64,000 bases of DNA. Origin: Lapidilactobacillus achengensis (GTDB taxonomy: Bacteria; Bacillota; Bacilli; Lactobacillales; Lactobacillaceae). Location: positions 24,908 through 88,907 of the forward strand of contig NZ_RHOV01000009.1 of NCBI RefSeq assembly GCF_003946655.1. Reading direction: 5' to 3'. Shown here in pieces: positions 50,841 through 59,853 of this stretch. Positions within the stretch are counted from its first letter, which is position 1. Each line of letters opens with the position of its first letter. The notes under the pieces are model-generated. The model had not been told where the DNA came from. It worked only from the letters and a program-made list of their open reading frames with translations, and made no database searches. The translations under genes were made by a program, and so were the position numbers.

Positions 50841-53171
50841 ATGAAAGCATCAGATTGGCAAATCGCATATCACGATATTTCTAAGGGAGTGAACTCCTAC
50901 GGTCAGGAGTCGATCTTGACTCTTGGCAACGGCTATTTAGGTTGGCGGGGGGCGCCACTGCTGAGTTCGTACAGTGACGACCATTATCCCGGCCTTTATG
51001 TCGCTGGTATTTTCAATCAAACTACAACGGCGGTCAATCACCGTGATATCGTCAATGAGGACATGGTCAATTTGCCGAATCCGCAACTGTTGCGGCTGCG
51101 GATCGACGGAGAACCAGTGACCCTGAATTACGATCAGCGGCAGGCGGTTTTACAAATGAATCAAGGCTTTCTCACGGAAACACTGACTTTTCCCGCGAAA
51201 CAGGGTCACCTTTATTTGGAAACAAAAAAAGTCGTCGATCCAATCAATTATCATCGGATCGCGACGCAAGTTAGTTTGCGTTTGGACTTCTCGGCAAAAG
51301 TTGAGATTCAAAATCTGATCGATGGTACGATCCAAAATCGTAATGTGGCGCGGTATCGTGAGTTTAATAGTCAAGAGTTTAAGGTGACCGGACAACAAGG
51401 CCAACTATTGGTCGCCCGGACCTTACGATCTGGGGTGACGCTGGTCGTTGGTGGTCGCAGTAGCAGCGAGCAGCTGACCTTTAAGACAACTTATCCGGAT
51501 CAGCAGATCTGTGATGAGGCCACGATCCAATTACCTGCCAATGAGACTTTGACCTTCGAGCGGGTGATGGCCGTGGCGACGAGTTATCAGGATCAAGATC
51601 CGATCACTACGGTTCAACAGAATTTAGACGCGGCAGATTTTCAACAGATCCTAGCAAGCAGCCAGGCTCACTGGCGGGATTTTTGGCAAAAAGCCGATGT
51701 CCGATTGACTAGCGCGGAGCCTGATCTGCAACGGTTGGTGCGCTTCAATATTTTCCAGCTGCATCAAGCGGCGCAAGACCAAGCCAATCCGGATCTGGAT
51801 GCGTCCGTAGGTTCTCGCGGCCTGACTGGTGAGGGTTATCGCGGTCATATTTTCTGGGACGAGATCTTCTTCTTGCCTTATTATGCGGCGACGACGCCGA
51901 AAACCGCCGCGGCGCTTTTGCACTATCGTTTGAAAAGATTGCCTGCCGCGAAAAAAAATGCGCGGTCGCAGTACGAACATGGGGCGATGTATCCTTGGCA
52001 GTCAGCGATGTCTGGCGATGAGCAGTCGCAGATCATTCATTTGAATCCAATGACTCATCGTTGGTATCAGGATAATTCGCGGTTACAACGCCATGTTTCT
52101 TTGGCGATCGTCTACAATTTGTGGTATTACACTCAGGTCACTGGGGATCAAGGGATTTTGGCCGCAGGGGGCTTACAGCTTTTACTGGAAACCAGTAAAT
52201 TCTGGTTGAATAAGGTCACCTATGATGGCCAACGTTATCACTTGTCTGGGGTAATGGGACCTGACGAGTTCCATGAAGCCTATCCCCACACGCAAGTCAG
52301 TGGGTTGCAGGACAATGCCTATACTAATATCATGTTGGTTTGGTCACTGAATTGGTTGTTGGCGTTACGCCACCAGCAGTCGGAAATATTTGCTCAAGCT
52401 TGCCAAACTGTTGATTTTAGCGCCGAACTTTTGCAAAAGGCGACAGATGTGGCCCACAATCTAAGTCTCCATATCGATGATCAGGGTGTGATCGAACAAT
52501 ATCAGCGTTATTTTGAATTGCAGACACTAGACTTAGATGCTTACGCGAAAAAATATGGTGATATCCATCGGATCGACCGGATCCTCAAAGCCGAAGGAAA
52601 ATCTTCCAACGACTATCAGGTGGATAAACAGGCCGACAGTTTAATGGCTGTTTATAATTTGGGCGCCCAACAAGTTGAACAGATCGTTCGGCAACTGGGC
52701 TATCAATTGCCGCAAGATTGGCTCCAACGGAACCGTGACTATTACTTAGCGCGGACCGTTCACGGGTCAACTGTTTCACGACCGGTTTTCGCCTATGTCG
52801 ATCTATCTTTAGGCGAGTTGAAGCGCTCCTTAGATTATTTAGTCACCGCGATCAAGTCCGATTATATTGATATTCAAGGCGGCACCACCGCAGAAGGCAT
52901 TCACACTGGCGTGATGGGCGGCACTTTGGCCGTGATCGAACGGGGTTTCGCTGGGCTAGATCTGACTGGCGCGCAACTCACCTTGACCCCCCATATCCCC
53001 GCGGCGTGGCAACAGTTAAAGTTCCAACGCCAATTTCACGGCACTTGGTTCAGCTTTGATTTCCACGATCAAAAGGTGGTCATCAATGCCGATCACGACG
53101 CAAAAGTGATCGTGCAAGGGCAGCAATATCACCTGTCGGCGCAAAAACCGTTGATGATCACGCTGATGTGA
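50841..53171 (+). CDS. GH65 disaccharide (phosphate) phosphorylase, operon 1
   Basis: 776 residues from ATG at 50841 behind AAAAGGAGG. GH65 marks: DDHYPGLYVAGIFNQTTT, GYRGHIFWDEIFFLPYYA near residue 340, KQADSLMAVYNLG and TTAEGIHTGVMGGTLAVIERGFAGL. GH65 phosphorylases split maltose, trehalose or their 6-phosphates with inversion. Because a PTS phosphorylates the sugar on entry, trehalose-6-phosphate or maltose-6'-phosphate phosphorylase is more likely than the unphosphorylated-sugar enzymes. It is separated from EIIBC by about 850 bp of SR repeats, unlike in operon 2. Confidence 0.87.
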   Translation: MKASDWQIAYHDISKGVNSYGQESILTLGNGYLGWRGAPLLSSYSDDHYPGLYVAGIFNQTTTAVNHRDIVNEDMVNLPNPQLLRLRIDGEPVTLNYDQRQAVLQMNQGFLTETLTFPAKQGHLYLETKKVVDPINYHRIATQVSLRLDFSAKVEIQNLIDGTIQNRNVARYREFNSQEFKVTGQQGQLLVARTLRSGVTLVVGGRSSSEQLTFKTTYPDQQICDEATIQLPANETLTFERVMAVATSYQDQDPITTVQQNLDAADFQQILASSQAHWRDFWQKADVRLTSAEPDLQRLVRFNIFQLHQAAQDQANPDLDASVGSRGLTGEGYRGHIFWDEIFFLPYYAATTPKTAAALLHYRLKRLPAAKKNARSQYEHGAMYPWQSAMSGDEQSQIIHLNPMTHRWYQDNSRLQRHVSLAIVYNLWYYTQVTGDQGILAAGGLQLLLETSKFWLNKVTYDGQRYHLSGVMGPDEFHEAYPHTQVSGLQDNAYTNIMLVWSLNWLLALRHQQSEIFAQACQTVDFSAELLQKATDVAHNLSLHIDDQGVIEQYQRYFELQTLDLDAYAKKYGDIHRIDRILKAEGKSSNDYQVDKQADSLMAVYNLGAQQVEQIVRQLGYQLPQDWLQRNRDYYLARTVHGSTVSRPVFAYVDLSLGELKRSLDYLVTAIKSDYIDIQGGTTAEGIHTGVMGGTLAVIERGFAGLDLTGAQLTLTPHIPAAWQQLKFQRQFHGTWFSFDFHDQKVVINADHDAKVIVQGQQYHLSAQKPLMITLM

Positions 53172-53268
53172 AGTTATTCCTTTGATCTTTCTGAGCGTGA
53201 TCGAACCGGGCAATCGTTGCTGGCGGGATTATCTGAATAGGCACAATCATTTACTGAAATCCTGATTC

Positions 53269-53314
53269 AAAAAGTGATCGTGCTTATTTGTTTTTTCAAA
53301 TAGGCCTACTTTTT
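53269..53314 (+). terminator. Terminator of PTS/GH65 operon 1
   Basis: AAAAAGT pairs with ACTTTTT and an inner GCTTATTTG pairs with CAAATAGGC. Confidence 0.82.
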
Positions 53315-53319
53315 GTCAG

Positions 53320-53333
53320 TGTAAGCGTTAAAA
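53320..53333 (+). promoter_or_regulatory. cre-like site upstream of the candidate sRNA
   Basis: TGTAAGCGTTAAAA matches most of the CcpA consensus and is near the -35 position of the promoter at 53355. Confidence 0.45.
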
Positions 53334-53354
53334 AAGACGAATAGACAGCTTCGT

Positions 53355-53363
53355 GATATAATC
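53355..53363 (+). promoter_or_regulatory. Extended -10 promoter for the candidate sRNA
   Basis: TGATATAAT, with start expected near 53370. Confidence 0.6.
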
Positions 53364-53369
53364 AACTTA

Positions 53370-53554
53370 CCAATTGGCAGTTAGATAGTTCTGAAAATAA
53401 GGATCTGCTCGCGTTTGATCGGTGAAATAAATCAAGTCACTGCCAAATGGTAATTCGATTTTGCAGTGCTCGTCAGTAAACGAGCTTGACGTGATGATGT
53501 TTGGTTAGGATCAATTTTGTTCGATGCCTAAATTTTTTCAGTTTAGGCATTTTC
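53370..53554 (+). ncRNA. Candidate small RNA or leader between the two PTS/GH65 operons
   Basis: An extended -10 box is followed by a structured stretch and a terminator. TTACCAATTGGCAGT (53368) pairs with ACTGCCAAATGGTAA (53439), enclosing about 55 nt. A second hairpin is GCTCG/CGAGC (53468-53485). The end is ATGCCTAAA/TTTAGGCAT (53524-53550) with TTTT. No ORF with a ribosome-binding site fits. It could be an independent sRNA, or a leader with attenuator for the operon starting at 53792. No known family recognised. Confidence 0.45.
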
Positions 53555-53566
53555 TTATGTAGTTTT

Positions 53567-53580
53567 TGTAAGCGCTTTAA
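53567..53580 (+). promoter_or_regulatory. cre site (CcpA) upstream of operon 2
   Basis: TGTAAGCGCTTTAA agrees well with the catabolite-response element consensus. Position about 210 bp ahead of the second GntR gene. Confidence 0.6.
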
Positions 53581-53658
53581 GTATCGATTGGGGGATCGAT
53601 TTGGTAATTGTAGTCGGGGGGAGCCGTTTTACAAGGATTGGGGAGTAAGTCAGCGAAA

Positions 53659-53772
53659 AAAGTTGTCTACTCAAAATTTGTTTAAACAGCAATGCTTGGC
53701 GCCAACTTGTCTAGTTTTTTCAAGAAAGCGGTGAGCCGCGATCATGTAAGCGATTTTCCCCTGTGCTAGTAT
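53659..53772 (+). promoter_or_regulatory. Control region of PTS/GH65 operon 2
   Basis: AAAGTTGTCTA (53659) and AACTTGTCTAGTT (53704) are again exactly 45 bp apart, and the extended -10 box TGCTAGTAT ends at 53772. The rest of the sequence has diverged from operon 1. Confidence 0.6.
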
Positions 53773-53791
53773 AGGCTCGGGGGTCGGGAAG

Positions 53792-54475
53792 ATGAAAAAA
53801 TATTTACAAATCTACCACGATTTATTGACGGACATCCAAACGAAAAAGTTCAAGAAGGGGGACTTGCTGCCTAGTGATCAGAAATTAGTGATGCGGTATC
53901 ATGTGTCGCGGGAAACCGTGCGCAAAGCGGTGCGCCTGCTGGCCAATGAGGGGTACATTCAGACGATTCGGGGGAAGGGTAGTCTGATTCTCAGTACCGA
54001 GAAATTAATGTTTCCTTTCTCGTCGATTGAAAGTTACCACGAATTAGTCGCGCAGAATCATTTACACTCGACCAATGATTTGGTTTCGATTCGCGATCAC
54101 GTCGCGGTGCCGGTGGAATTGCTCAATGGCGCGCCGGCCTTGACGACACAGTTGATCGTGCGCAAACGGGTGGTTGATGAAGTACCGGTGATTTTGGATT
54201 ACGATTACATTAATGAAGCGATCGTGCCGGAAGTGCCGGCGACCGTGGCGCAACGCTCGTTGTTCGATTACTTCGAATCGACCTTGCACTTGAAAATCGA
54301 TTATGCGATCAAGCATATCGCAATCGAACCGGCGGAATACGACGATTGTGTGTATCTGGGGATCAATCAAAGTGTGCCGGTGTTGGTGGTGCGCAGCGAA
54401 ACGCATTTGTCGGATAACCGGGTGTTGTCTTATACGGAGTCGCGGCATCGCGCGGACAAGTTCAGTAGTTTGTAA
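53792..54475 (+). CDS. GntR/UTRA regulator (TreR-like), operon 2, C-terminally shortened
   Basis: 227 residues; same domains as 47240-47944 (winged helix LVMRYHVSRETVRKAVRLLANEGYIQTIRGKGSLI and a UTRA domain). The frame stops at ...DKFSSL, where the paralogue continues EFARRHK. Reading past the TAA gives FARRHQ then TGA, so a GAA-to-TAA change cut the last seven residues. The tail is outside the UTRA core, so function may persist. Followed by an SR-B+SR-C module before EIIA. Confidence 0.86.
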   Translation: MKKYLQIYHDLLTDIQTKKFKKGDLLPSDQKLVMRYHVSRETVRKAVRLLANEGYIQTIRGKGSLILSTEKLMFPFSSIESYHELVAQNHLHSTNDLVSIRDHVAVPVELLNGAPALTTQLIVRKRVVDEVPVILDYDYINEAIVPEVPATVAQRSLFDYFESTLHLKIDYAIKHIAIEPAEYDDCVYLGINQSVPVLVVRSETHLSDNRVLSYTESRHRADKFSSL

Positions 54476-54525
54476 TTTGCCCGGCGTCATCAGTGAAAAA
54501 CCGGTTGATTGGTGATGCTGGATTT

Positions 54526-54830
54526 GATTGCGGGTTTTGGTGGGTGTTGCGCGTGAGCGCAACCGGTTCGGGCCATTTGTGCGGCTGGAACGCAGTGGGC
54601 ATCGTTTGAAGCCAATCCGCAAAAAGCGCGGCTTGTCTTCAAATCGAGCCTTGTCCTAAGCGGCGGAGCCGCAAAGGACAATTTCACTGCTGAGCCGCAT
54701 GGCCCGAACCGGTTGCTGAACAGAATTGCGCTGATCTGCAATCGAAGTTGGGTATTTGACGAAGTGCTTTTGCAAGCTAGAGGTCAAACAATTGCCCACT
54801 TTTGAGGTGGTACGGCAACGCCAACGGATT
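54526..54830 (+). repeat. SR-B copy between GntR and EIIA of operon 2
   Basis: P1 is the same as in operon 1 (AACCGGTTCGGGCCAT), but P3 is TTTGAAG/CTTCAAA and P2 is TTGTCC/GGACAA. Stems are therefore mixed between copies. Starts about 50 nt after the GntR stop. Confidence 0.85.
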
Positions 54831-54837
54831 TGGTTGA

Positions 54838-55244
54838 ATCGGTCGGCTACTTTGCTGAGGTTGCCCGATTTTACCTGCTTCCTTAGACAATCTTTCGGTG
54901 AAGGCCAACGGATTTGACTGATTTGTCCAGAACTTGTCTTGGTTTATCAGGCAAATTATTCTGGTGTCGCCAATCTCACGCTGGTGACCACTAACCACGG
55001 TCATCAATTGCGTGGTTCCCCATCAATTGACGATAGCTTGCCAAATGGCGTGAGTGCTCAAGCGCCTATTAAAACGTTGAGCGGCTGGAGCGGAGCGATT
55101 CGGGGTGAGATCGCCGTGAAATTGACCTTAGCGGTTTACCGCTTAGGTCAAGGCTCAGCTTTGAGATTTTCGGTGCATTTCCGAAAAGCTCAAAGTGACG
55201 CCCACAGCGAGCTCACCCCGAATCGCGCAGCGCAAGCTGCGGCC
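54838..55244 (+). repeat. SR-C copy between GntR and EIIA of operon 2
   Basis: P1 GCGATTCGGGGTGAG/CTCACCCCGAATCGC, P2 TTGACCT/AGGTCAA with AGCGGT/ACCGCT, P3 tip TTTTCGG/CCGAAAA. P1 and P2 differ from the other copies but remain paired. Confidence 0.85.
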
Positions 55245-55359
55245 AATCTACTTTTAACCAGCTTCAAGCTATCTCAACCAAAGTTGCCAAGGGTCATTTT
55301 GTCGCAGGGGGTCAAATTCGTTGGTACCATGCTTCAGGATCAAAATGGGGGGATTCAAA

Positions 55360-55851
55360 ATGTTACACCTTAAGAGAAAAGAACTTGTGCACACCGACAA
55401 TATCTTCGCGCCGGTCAGCGGCCAAGTGATCGAACTGAGCACCGTTTCCGACCCGGTGTTCGCGCAGAAAATGATGGGCGAAGGCTTCGCCATCATGCCT
55501 GACGCGGACGAGTCGGCGGTGGTCGCGCCGGTCAGTGGCGAAGTGATGATCGCGCAAGGTCACGCCCTGGGGATTCGGCGTGATGACGGCCTAGAATTCC
55601 TGGTGCACGTGGGGATCGATACTGTCGGGTTGAAGGGGGCACCGTTCAAGGTTCATGTTAAGCAGGGCAAGCAAGTCGCCAGTGGGGATAAGGTCGTTTC
55701 GGTGGACTGGAGTCAAATCGAAGCGGCGCAACTGGATCAAACGGTGATGGTTTTGATCACCAATTCCCAGTCGAATCTGGCGGCGCTTGATGTCGATTAT
55801 CAACATGTTGGTCTTGGCGACTTGCTGGGCAAAGCAAGCGCGAAGGCTTAG
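55360..55851 (+). CDS. PTS sugar transporter EIIA (glucose type), operon 2
   Basis: 163 residues from ATG at 55360 behind GGGGGG; the upstream in-frame GTG at 55321 is rejected. Paralogue of the operon 1 EIIA with the same active-site context LEFLVHVGIDTV. It donates phosphate to the EIIBC 25 nt downstream. Confidence 0.9.
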   Translation: MLHLKRKELVHTDNIFAPVSGQVIELSTVSDPVFAQKMMGEGFAIMPDADESAVVAPVSGEVMIAQGHALGIRRDDGLEFLVHVGIDTVGLKGAPFKVHVKQGKQVASGDKVVSVDWSQIEAAQLDQTVMVLITNSQSNLAALDVDYQHVGLGDLLGKASAKA

Positions 55852-55875
55852 TCACAGTCATAGGGGGAAAAGAAA

Positions 55876-57381
55876 ATGGCTCAAGACTATACGCAATTGG
55901 CCACCGACATTATTAAATATGTTGGTGGGCCAAGTAATGTCAACAAAGTGATCCATTGTATCTCGCGGTTGCGTTTTTACCTGAAGGACGAGACCAAGGC
56001 GGATAACGCCAAATTGACCAATTTGAATGGGGTCGCGGGGGCGATCTATAACGCTGGCTTGGGGCAATATCAAGTGGTGATCGGTCCGGCTGTCGAAGAT
56101 GTTTATGACGCGGTGATCGCCCAACTTGGTGATGATGTGGTTGACGACGCGGCGACGCGGGAAATTGTCGAAGCCACGCAAGCTCAGGCGAAAGCGGCCC
56201 GGCCAACCAATCTTTGGGGCTGGATCGTTCGTGGCTTCCAGTTGTTGATCGGCACGATCACTGGCTCGATGATCCCGATCATTGGCCTGTTAGCCGCTTC
56301 AGGTATCTTAAAAGGTTTTTTGACATTATTTACTTCTAATCTGCACTGGATCGACACCAAGTCGACAACGTTCGTTATTATCAATGCCATGGGCGATTCG
56401 ACCTTCTACTTCCTGCCGATCCTCGTCGGTTATACCGCGGCGAAACAACTCCATTCCGAGCCGATCACCGTGGCGGCCATCGCGGGAGTGCTGGTTCATC
56501 CGTCCATCGCGGCGTTATGGGCAGCGCCAACTAAGGGTATGGCAACGTTATTGGGGATTCCGCTGAACGCCACCTTCTTCGGACTTCCGATCCACATTCC
56601 CCAATACACCTACTCGATTTTCCCAATTATTTTCGCGGCGTGGTTGGCGCGACCAGTGGGCAATTGGCTGAAAAAAGTCCTGCCACTGAGTTTGCGTTCG
56701 ATTTTCCAGCCGTTGTTCACCTTGTTCATTGTGGCCAGCGTGGTCTTAGTCTTGATGGGACCGGTTATTTCGATGATTTCGGCAGGCTTTGCGGCGGTGA
56801 TCAACTTCTTGGTAACGGCCAACGAAGCCATCGCTGGGCTGGTGCTAGGTGGTTTCTACCAAACTTTGGTTATTTTCGGTTTGCACTGGATGATCGTTCC
56901 GATCGTGTCCAACGACATTGCCATGACCGGGCATTCGGTTTTGAACGGCTTGATCAACTTCACCATGATCGCGCAAGCAGCTGGCGCTTTGGCGGTTTGG
57001 GCGAAATCAAAACACGCTGATATCAAAGGGTTAGCGATGGCCGGCGCCTTATCCGGATTTGCGGGTGTGACCGAACCGGCGATGTATGGGATCAACTTGA
57101 AATATGGCCACGTCTTCTGGATGTCCAGCATCGGGAGCGCGGTGGGCTGTTTCGTCGCCGGCTTGTTCCATATCGATATGTTCGGCTTCTCCGGCTCGCT
57201 GATCGGCTTCCCATCCTTCTTCTCGGCGCAAAATCCGAATAATATCTGGATCTACTTGATCGCGTCGGTGATCACCATCGTCGTTTCCTTCACCTGCGTT
57301 TACCTTTGGGGCTTCAGTGATGCTGACTTAGATAAAGTCAAGGGTGCGCAAAAGAAGAATGTTTTCAAACCGGCAGAATAA
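55876..57381 (+). CDS. PTS EIIBC component, trehalose/maltose type, operon 2
   Basis: 501 residues, AGGGGGAAAAG before the ATG. EIIB Cys28 (VIHCISRLRFYLKD) and the same EIIC domain as operon 1 with VTEPAMYGINLKYGH. Long segments are identical between paralogues, so the duplication is recent or under conversion. 10 nt to the GH65 start, showing the ancestral EIIBC-GH65 spacing. Confidence 0.9.
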   Translation: MAQDYTQLATDIIKYVGGPSNVNKVIHCISRLRFYLKDETKADNAKLTNLNGVAGAIYNAGLGQYQVVIGPAVEDVYDAVIAQLGDDVVDDAATREIVEATQAQAKAARPTNLWGWIVRGFQLLIGTITGSMIPIIGLLAASGILKGFLTLFTSNLHWIDTKSTTFVIINAMGDSTFYFLPILVGYTAAKQLHSEPITVAAIAGVLVHPSIAALWAAPTKGMATLLGIPLNATFFGLPIHIPQYTYSIFPIIFAAWLARPVGNWLKKVLPLSLRSIFQPLFTLFIVASVVLVLMGPVISMISAGFAAVINFLVTANEAIAGLVLGGFYQTLVIFGLHWMIVPIVSNDIAMTGHSVLNGLINFTMIAQAAGALAVWAKSKHADIKGLAMAGALSGFAGVTEPAMYGINLKYGHVFWMSSIGSAVGCFVAGLFHIDMFGFSGSLIGFPSFFSAQNPNNIWIYLIASVITIVVSFTCVYLWGFSDADLDKVKGAQKKNVFKPAE

Positions 57382-57391
57382 GGAGCTTAAA

Positions 57392-59728
57392 ATGATTACA
57401 GATTGGCAAATCGAGTATCAGAATATTCCCAATGGACCGCGTTCTTACGGTCAGGAATCGATCTTAACGTTGGGCAATGGTTACTTGGGTTGGCGCGGCG
57501 CACCGGTGCTGGCTCAATATAGCGACGACCATTATCCGGGCTTGTATGTGGCGGGGATCTTCAATCAAACCACCACGCAGGTCAATCATCGCGATATCGT
57601 TAACGAGGACATGGTCAATTTGCCCAATCCCCAGCTGATCCGGCTGTTCATCGATCATCAACCGTTGACCGTTGACTATGATCAGCGCTGCTCCTGTTTG
57701 AATATGGATCGGGGCAATCTGACCGAGCACTTTGAATACGCCTTACCCCAAGGTCGATTGTTCGTGGACACCTTGAAGGTGGTCGATCCGGTCCATTATC
57801 ATTGCTTAGCGGAAAAAATCAGTTTTCATCTGGACTTCGCGGCCCAAGTGACGATCGAAGGGGTGGTTGACGGGCTGATCCAGAATCAGAACGTGGCCCG
57901 TTATCGTGAGTTCAATAGCCAAGAGTTCAAAATCACTAAAGTCGGCGAGCACATTTTACAAGCGCGGACACTGAAATCAGAATTAGATCTGGTAGTCGGG
58001 GCGCGCACGACCAGTGAACAGGTGACTTTCACAACGACGTATCCGGAACATTCGGTGATCGACCAAGCGGTGGTTTCCTTGGAAGCCGGCGAAGAATTCA
58101 CCTTTGAGCGGACGATGGTCGTGGCCACCAGTTATGAAACCACCGATCCGGTGGCGGAAGTTAAGGCGGAATTGGCGCGGAGTAGTTTCGACCGGGTGCA
58201 AACGACCAGTCAAGCGCATTGGCGCGAATTCTGGCGGCGCGCCGATGTTCAAATCGAAAATGATGATCCCGATCTGCAACGCTTGGTGCGGATGAACGTC
58301 TTCCACTTACATCAAGCGGCGCAACATTTGGCGAATCAAGATCTGGACGCGTCGGTGGGTTCCCGGGCGCTGACTGGGGAGGGTTATCGCGGTCATATTT
58401 TCTGGGATGAATTGTTCTTGATCCCATATTACGCGGAAATGGACCCGGACACCGCCTATGATATTCTGCAATACCGGCTGAAACGTCTGGAAGCCGCCCG
58501 CAAAAACGCCCATGCCCAACACGAGGTGGGGGCGCTGTACCCGTGGCAATCGGCGATGTACGGCGATGAACAGTCCCAAGTGATCCATCTCAATCCGATC
58601 ACCCACCGCTGGTACCAAGACAATTCCCGGCTACAACGCCACATTTCCTTGGCGGTCGTTTATAACATTTGGTATTACACCCAAGTCACCGGGCGTTACG
58701 ATCTGCTCAACGACGGCGGGTTGAAGGTGTTGCTGGAAACTAGCAAGTTCTGGCTGAGTAAGGTGACCTATGACGGCGAACGCTACCATTTAAGTGGCAT
58801 CATGGGGCCCGACGAATTCCACGAAGGCTACCCCGGCGCCAGTTCACCCGGCGTCAACGACAATGCCTACACCAACATTATGCTCGTGTGGTCCTTGAAT
58901 TGGCTCTCAGAATTGCGCCATCATCCCGAAGTAGATTTCGCGGCCGCGTGTCACGAAACCGACTTCAGCCACCACCTCCTCCAAAAAGCCAGCGATGTGG
59001 CCAACAATTTGACCATCTATATTGATGATCAAGGCGTGATCGAACAGTATCAGCACTATCTGGCTTTGAAGGAACTGGACCTCGCCGCTTATCACGAAAA
59101 GTACGGTGACATTCACCGGATCGATCGGATCTTGAAATCGGAAGGCAAGTCGCCCAATGATTATCAAGTCAACAAACAGGCGGACACCTTAATGGCCGTG
59201 TACAATCTCGGTGAGAAAATGATGCATCAACTGGTCAACCAACTGGGATATCGGTTACCGCGCAACTGGCTTCGCCGCAATCGCGACTACTATTTGGCCC
59301 GCACCGTTCACGGCTCCACCGTTTCCCGCCCCGTCTTCGCCAGCGTTGACGTGATCCTCGGCGAATTGGACCACGCCGTAGAAAACCTCGTCACCGCCAT
59401 CCGCTCCGATTACGATGACATCCAAGGCGGCACCACCGCCGAGGGCATCCACACCGGCGTCATGGGCGGCACGCTAGCGGTGATCGAGCACGCCTTTGCT
59501 GGGATCAAGTATTTTGAAGGTCAGGTGATCATCGAACCGCAGATTCCGCGATCATGGCGGCGCTTGAGTTTCCAGCAACGATTCCGGGATACTTGGCTAA
59601 GTTTCAACTTCCAGAACAGCAAATTAACGTTAACGACCGATCACGATCTTTGCGTGATCGTCCAGGAGAATCGGATCCATCTGACCGCGGGCCGTCCCGC
59701 ACAGATCGTCCTGAATCCCCGTTTCTAG
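57392..59728 (+). CDS. GH65 disaccharide (phosphate) phosphorylase, operon 2
   Basis: 778 residues from ATG at 57392 behind AAGGAG; an in-frame ATG at 57344 lies inside EIIBC. Same landmarks as its paralogue: GYRGHIFWDELFLIPYYA, KQADTLMAVYNLG, TTAEGIHTGVMGGTLAVIEHAFAG. Likely splits the 6-phosphate of trehalose or maltose to glucose-6-phosphate and beta-glucose-1-phosphate. Differences from operon 1 are spread along the protein, so the two may have split substrates. Confidence 0.87.
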   Translation: MITDWQIEYQNIPNGPRSYGQESILTLGNGYLGWRGAPVLAQYSDDHYPGLYVAGIFNQTTTQVNHRDIVNEDMVNLPNPQLIRLFIDHQPLTVDYDQRCSCLNMDRGNLTEHFEYALPQGRLFVDTLKVVDPVHYHCLAEKISFHLDFAAQVTIEGVVDGLIQNQNVARYREFNSQEFKITKVGEHILQARTLKSELDLVVGARTTSEQVTFTTTYPEHSVIDQAVVSLEAGEEFTFERTMVVATSYETTDPVAEVKAELARSSFDRVQTTSQAHWREFWRRADVQIENDDPDLQRLVRMNVFHLHQAAQHLANQDLDASVGSRALTGEGYRGHIFWDELFLIPYYAEMDPDTAYDILQYRLKRLEAARKNAHAQHEVGALYPWQSAMYGDEQSQVIHLNPITHRWYQDNSRLQRHISLAVVYNIWYYTQVTGRYDLLNDGGLKVLLETSKFWLSKVTYDGERYHLSGIMGPDEFHEGYPGASSPGVNDNAYTNIMLVWSLNWLSELRHHPEVDFAAACHETDFSHHLLQKASDVANNLTIYIDDQGVIEQYQHYLALKELDLAAYHEKYGDIHRIDRILKSEGKSPNDYQVNKQADTLMAVYNLGEKMMHQLVNQLGYRLPRNWLRRNRDYYLARTVHGSTVSRPVFASVDVILGELDHAVENLVTAIRSDYDDIQGGTTAEGIHTGVMGGTLAVIEHAFAGIKYFEGQVIIEPQIPRSWRRLSFQQRFRDTWLSFNFQNSKLTLTTDHDLCVIVQENRIHLTAGRPAQIVLNPRF

Positions 59729-59729
59729 G

Positions 59730-59766
59730 AAAAAAGACGTCGGCGCTTGTTGGCCGACGTCTTTTT
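59730..59766 (+). terminator. First terminator after PTS/GH65 operon 2
   Basis: AAGACGTCGGC and GCCGACGTCTT, then TTT. Confidence 0.92.
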
Positions 59767-59775
59767 GATTTGCCT

Positions 59776-59805
59776 AAAGCCAGGAGCAGCGCTCCCGGCT
59801 TTTTT
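59776..59805 (+). terminator. Second tandem terminator after operon 2
   Basis: AAAGCC..GGAGC pairs with GCTCC..GGCTTT and T-run follows, 10 nt after the first terminator. Confidence 0.88.
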
Positions 59806-59853
59806 GTGGTTGATTGATTTAGGCGTTTGGTTTCTATTCTTGATCTTTCGCTT

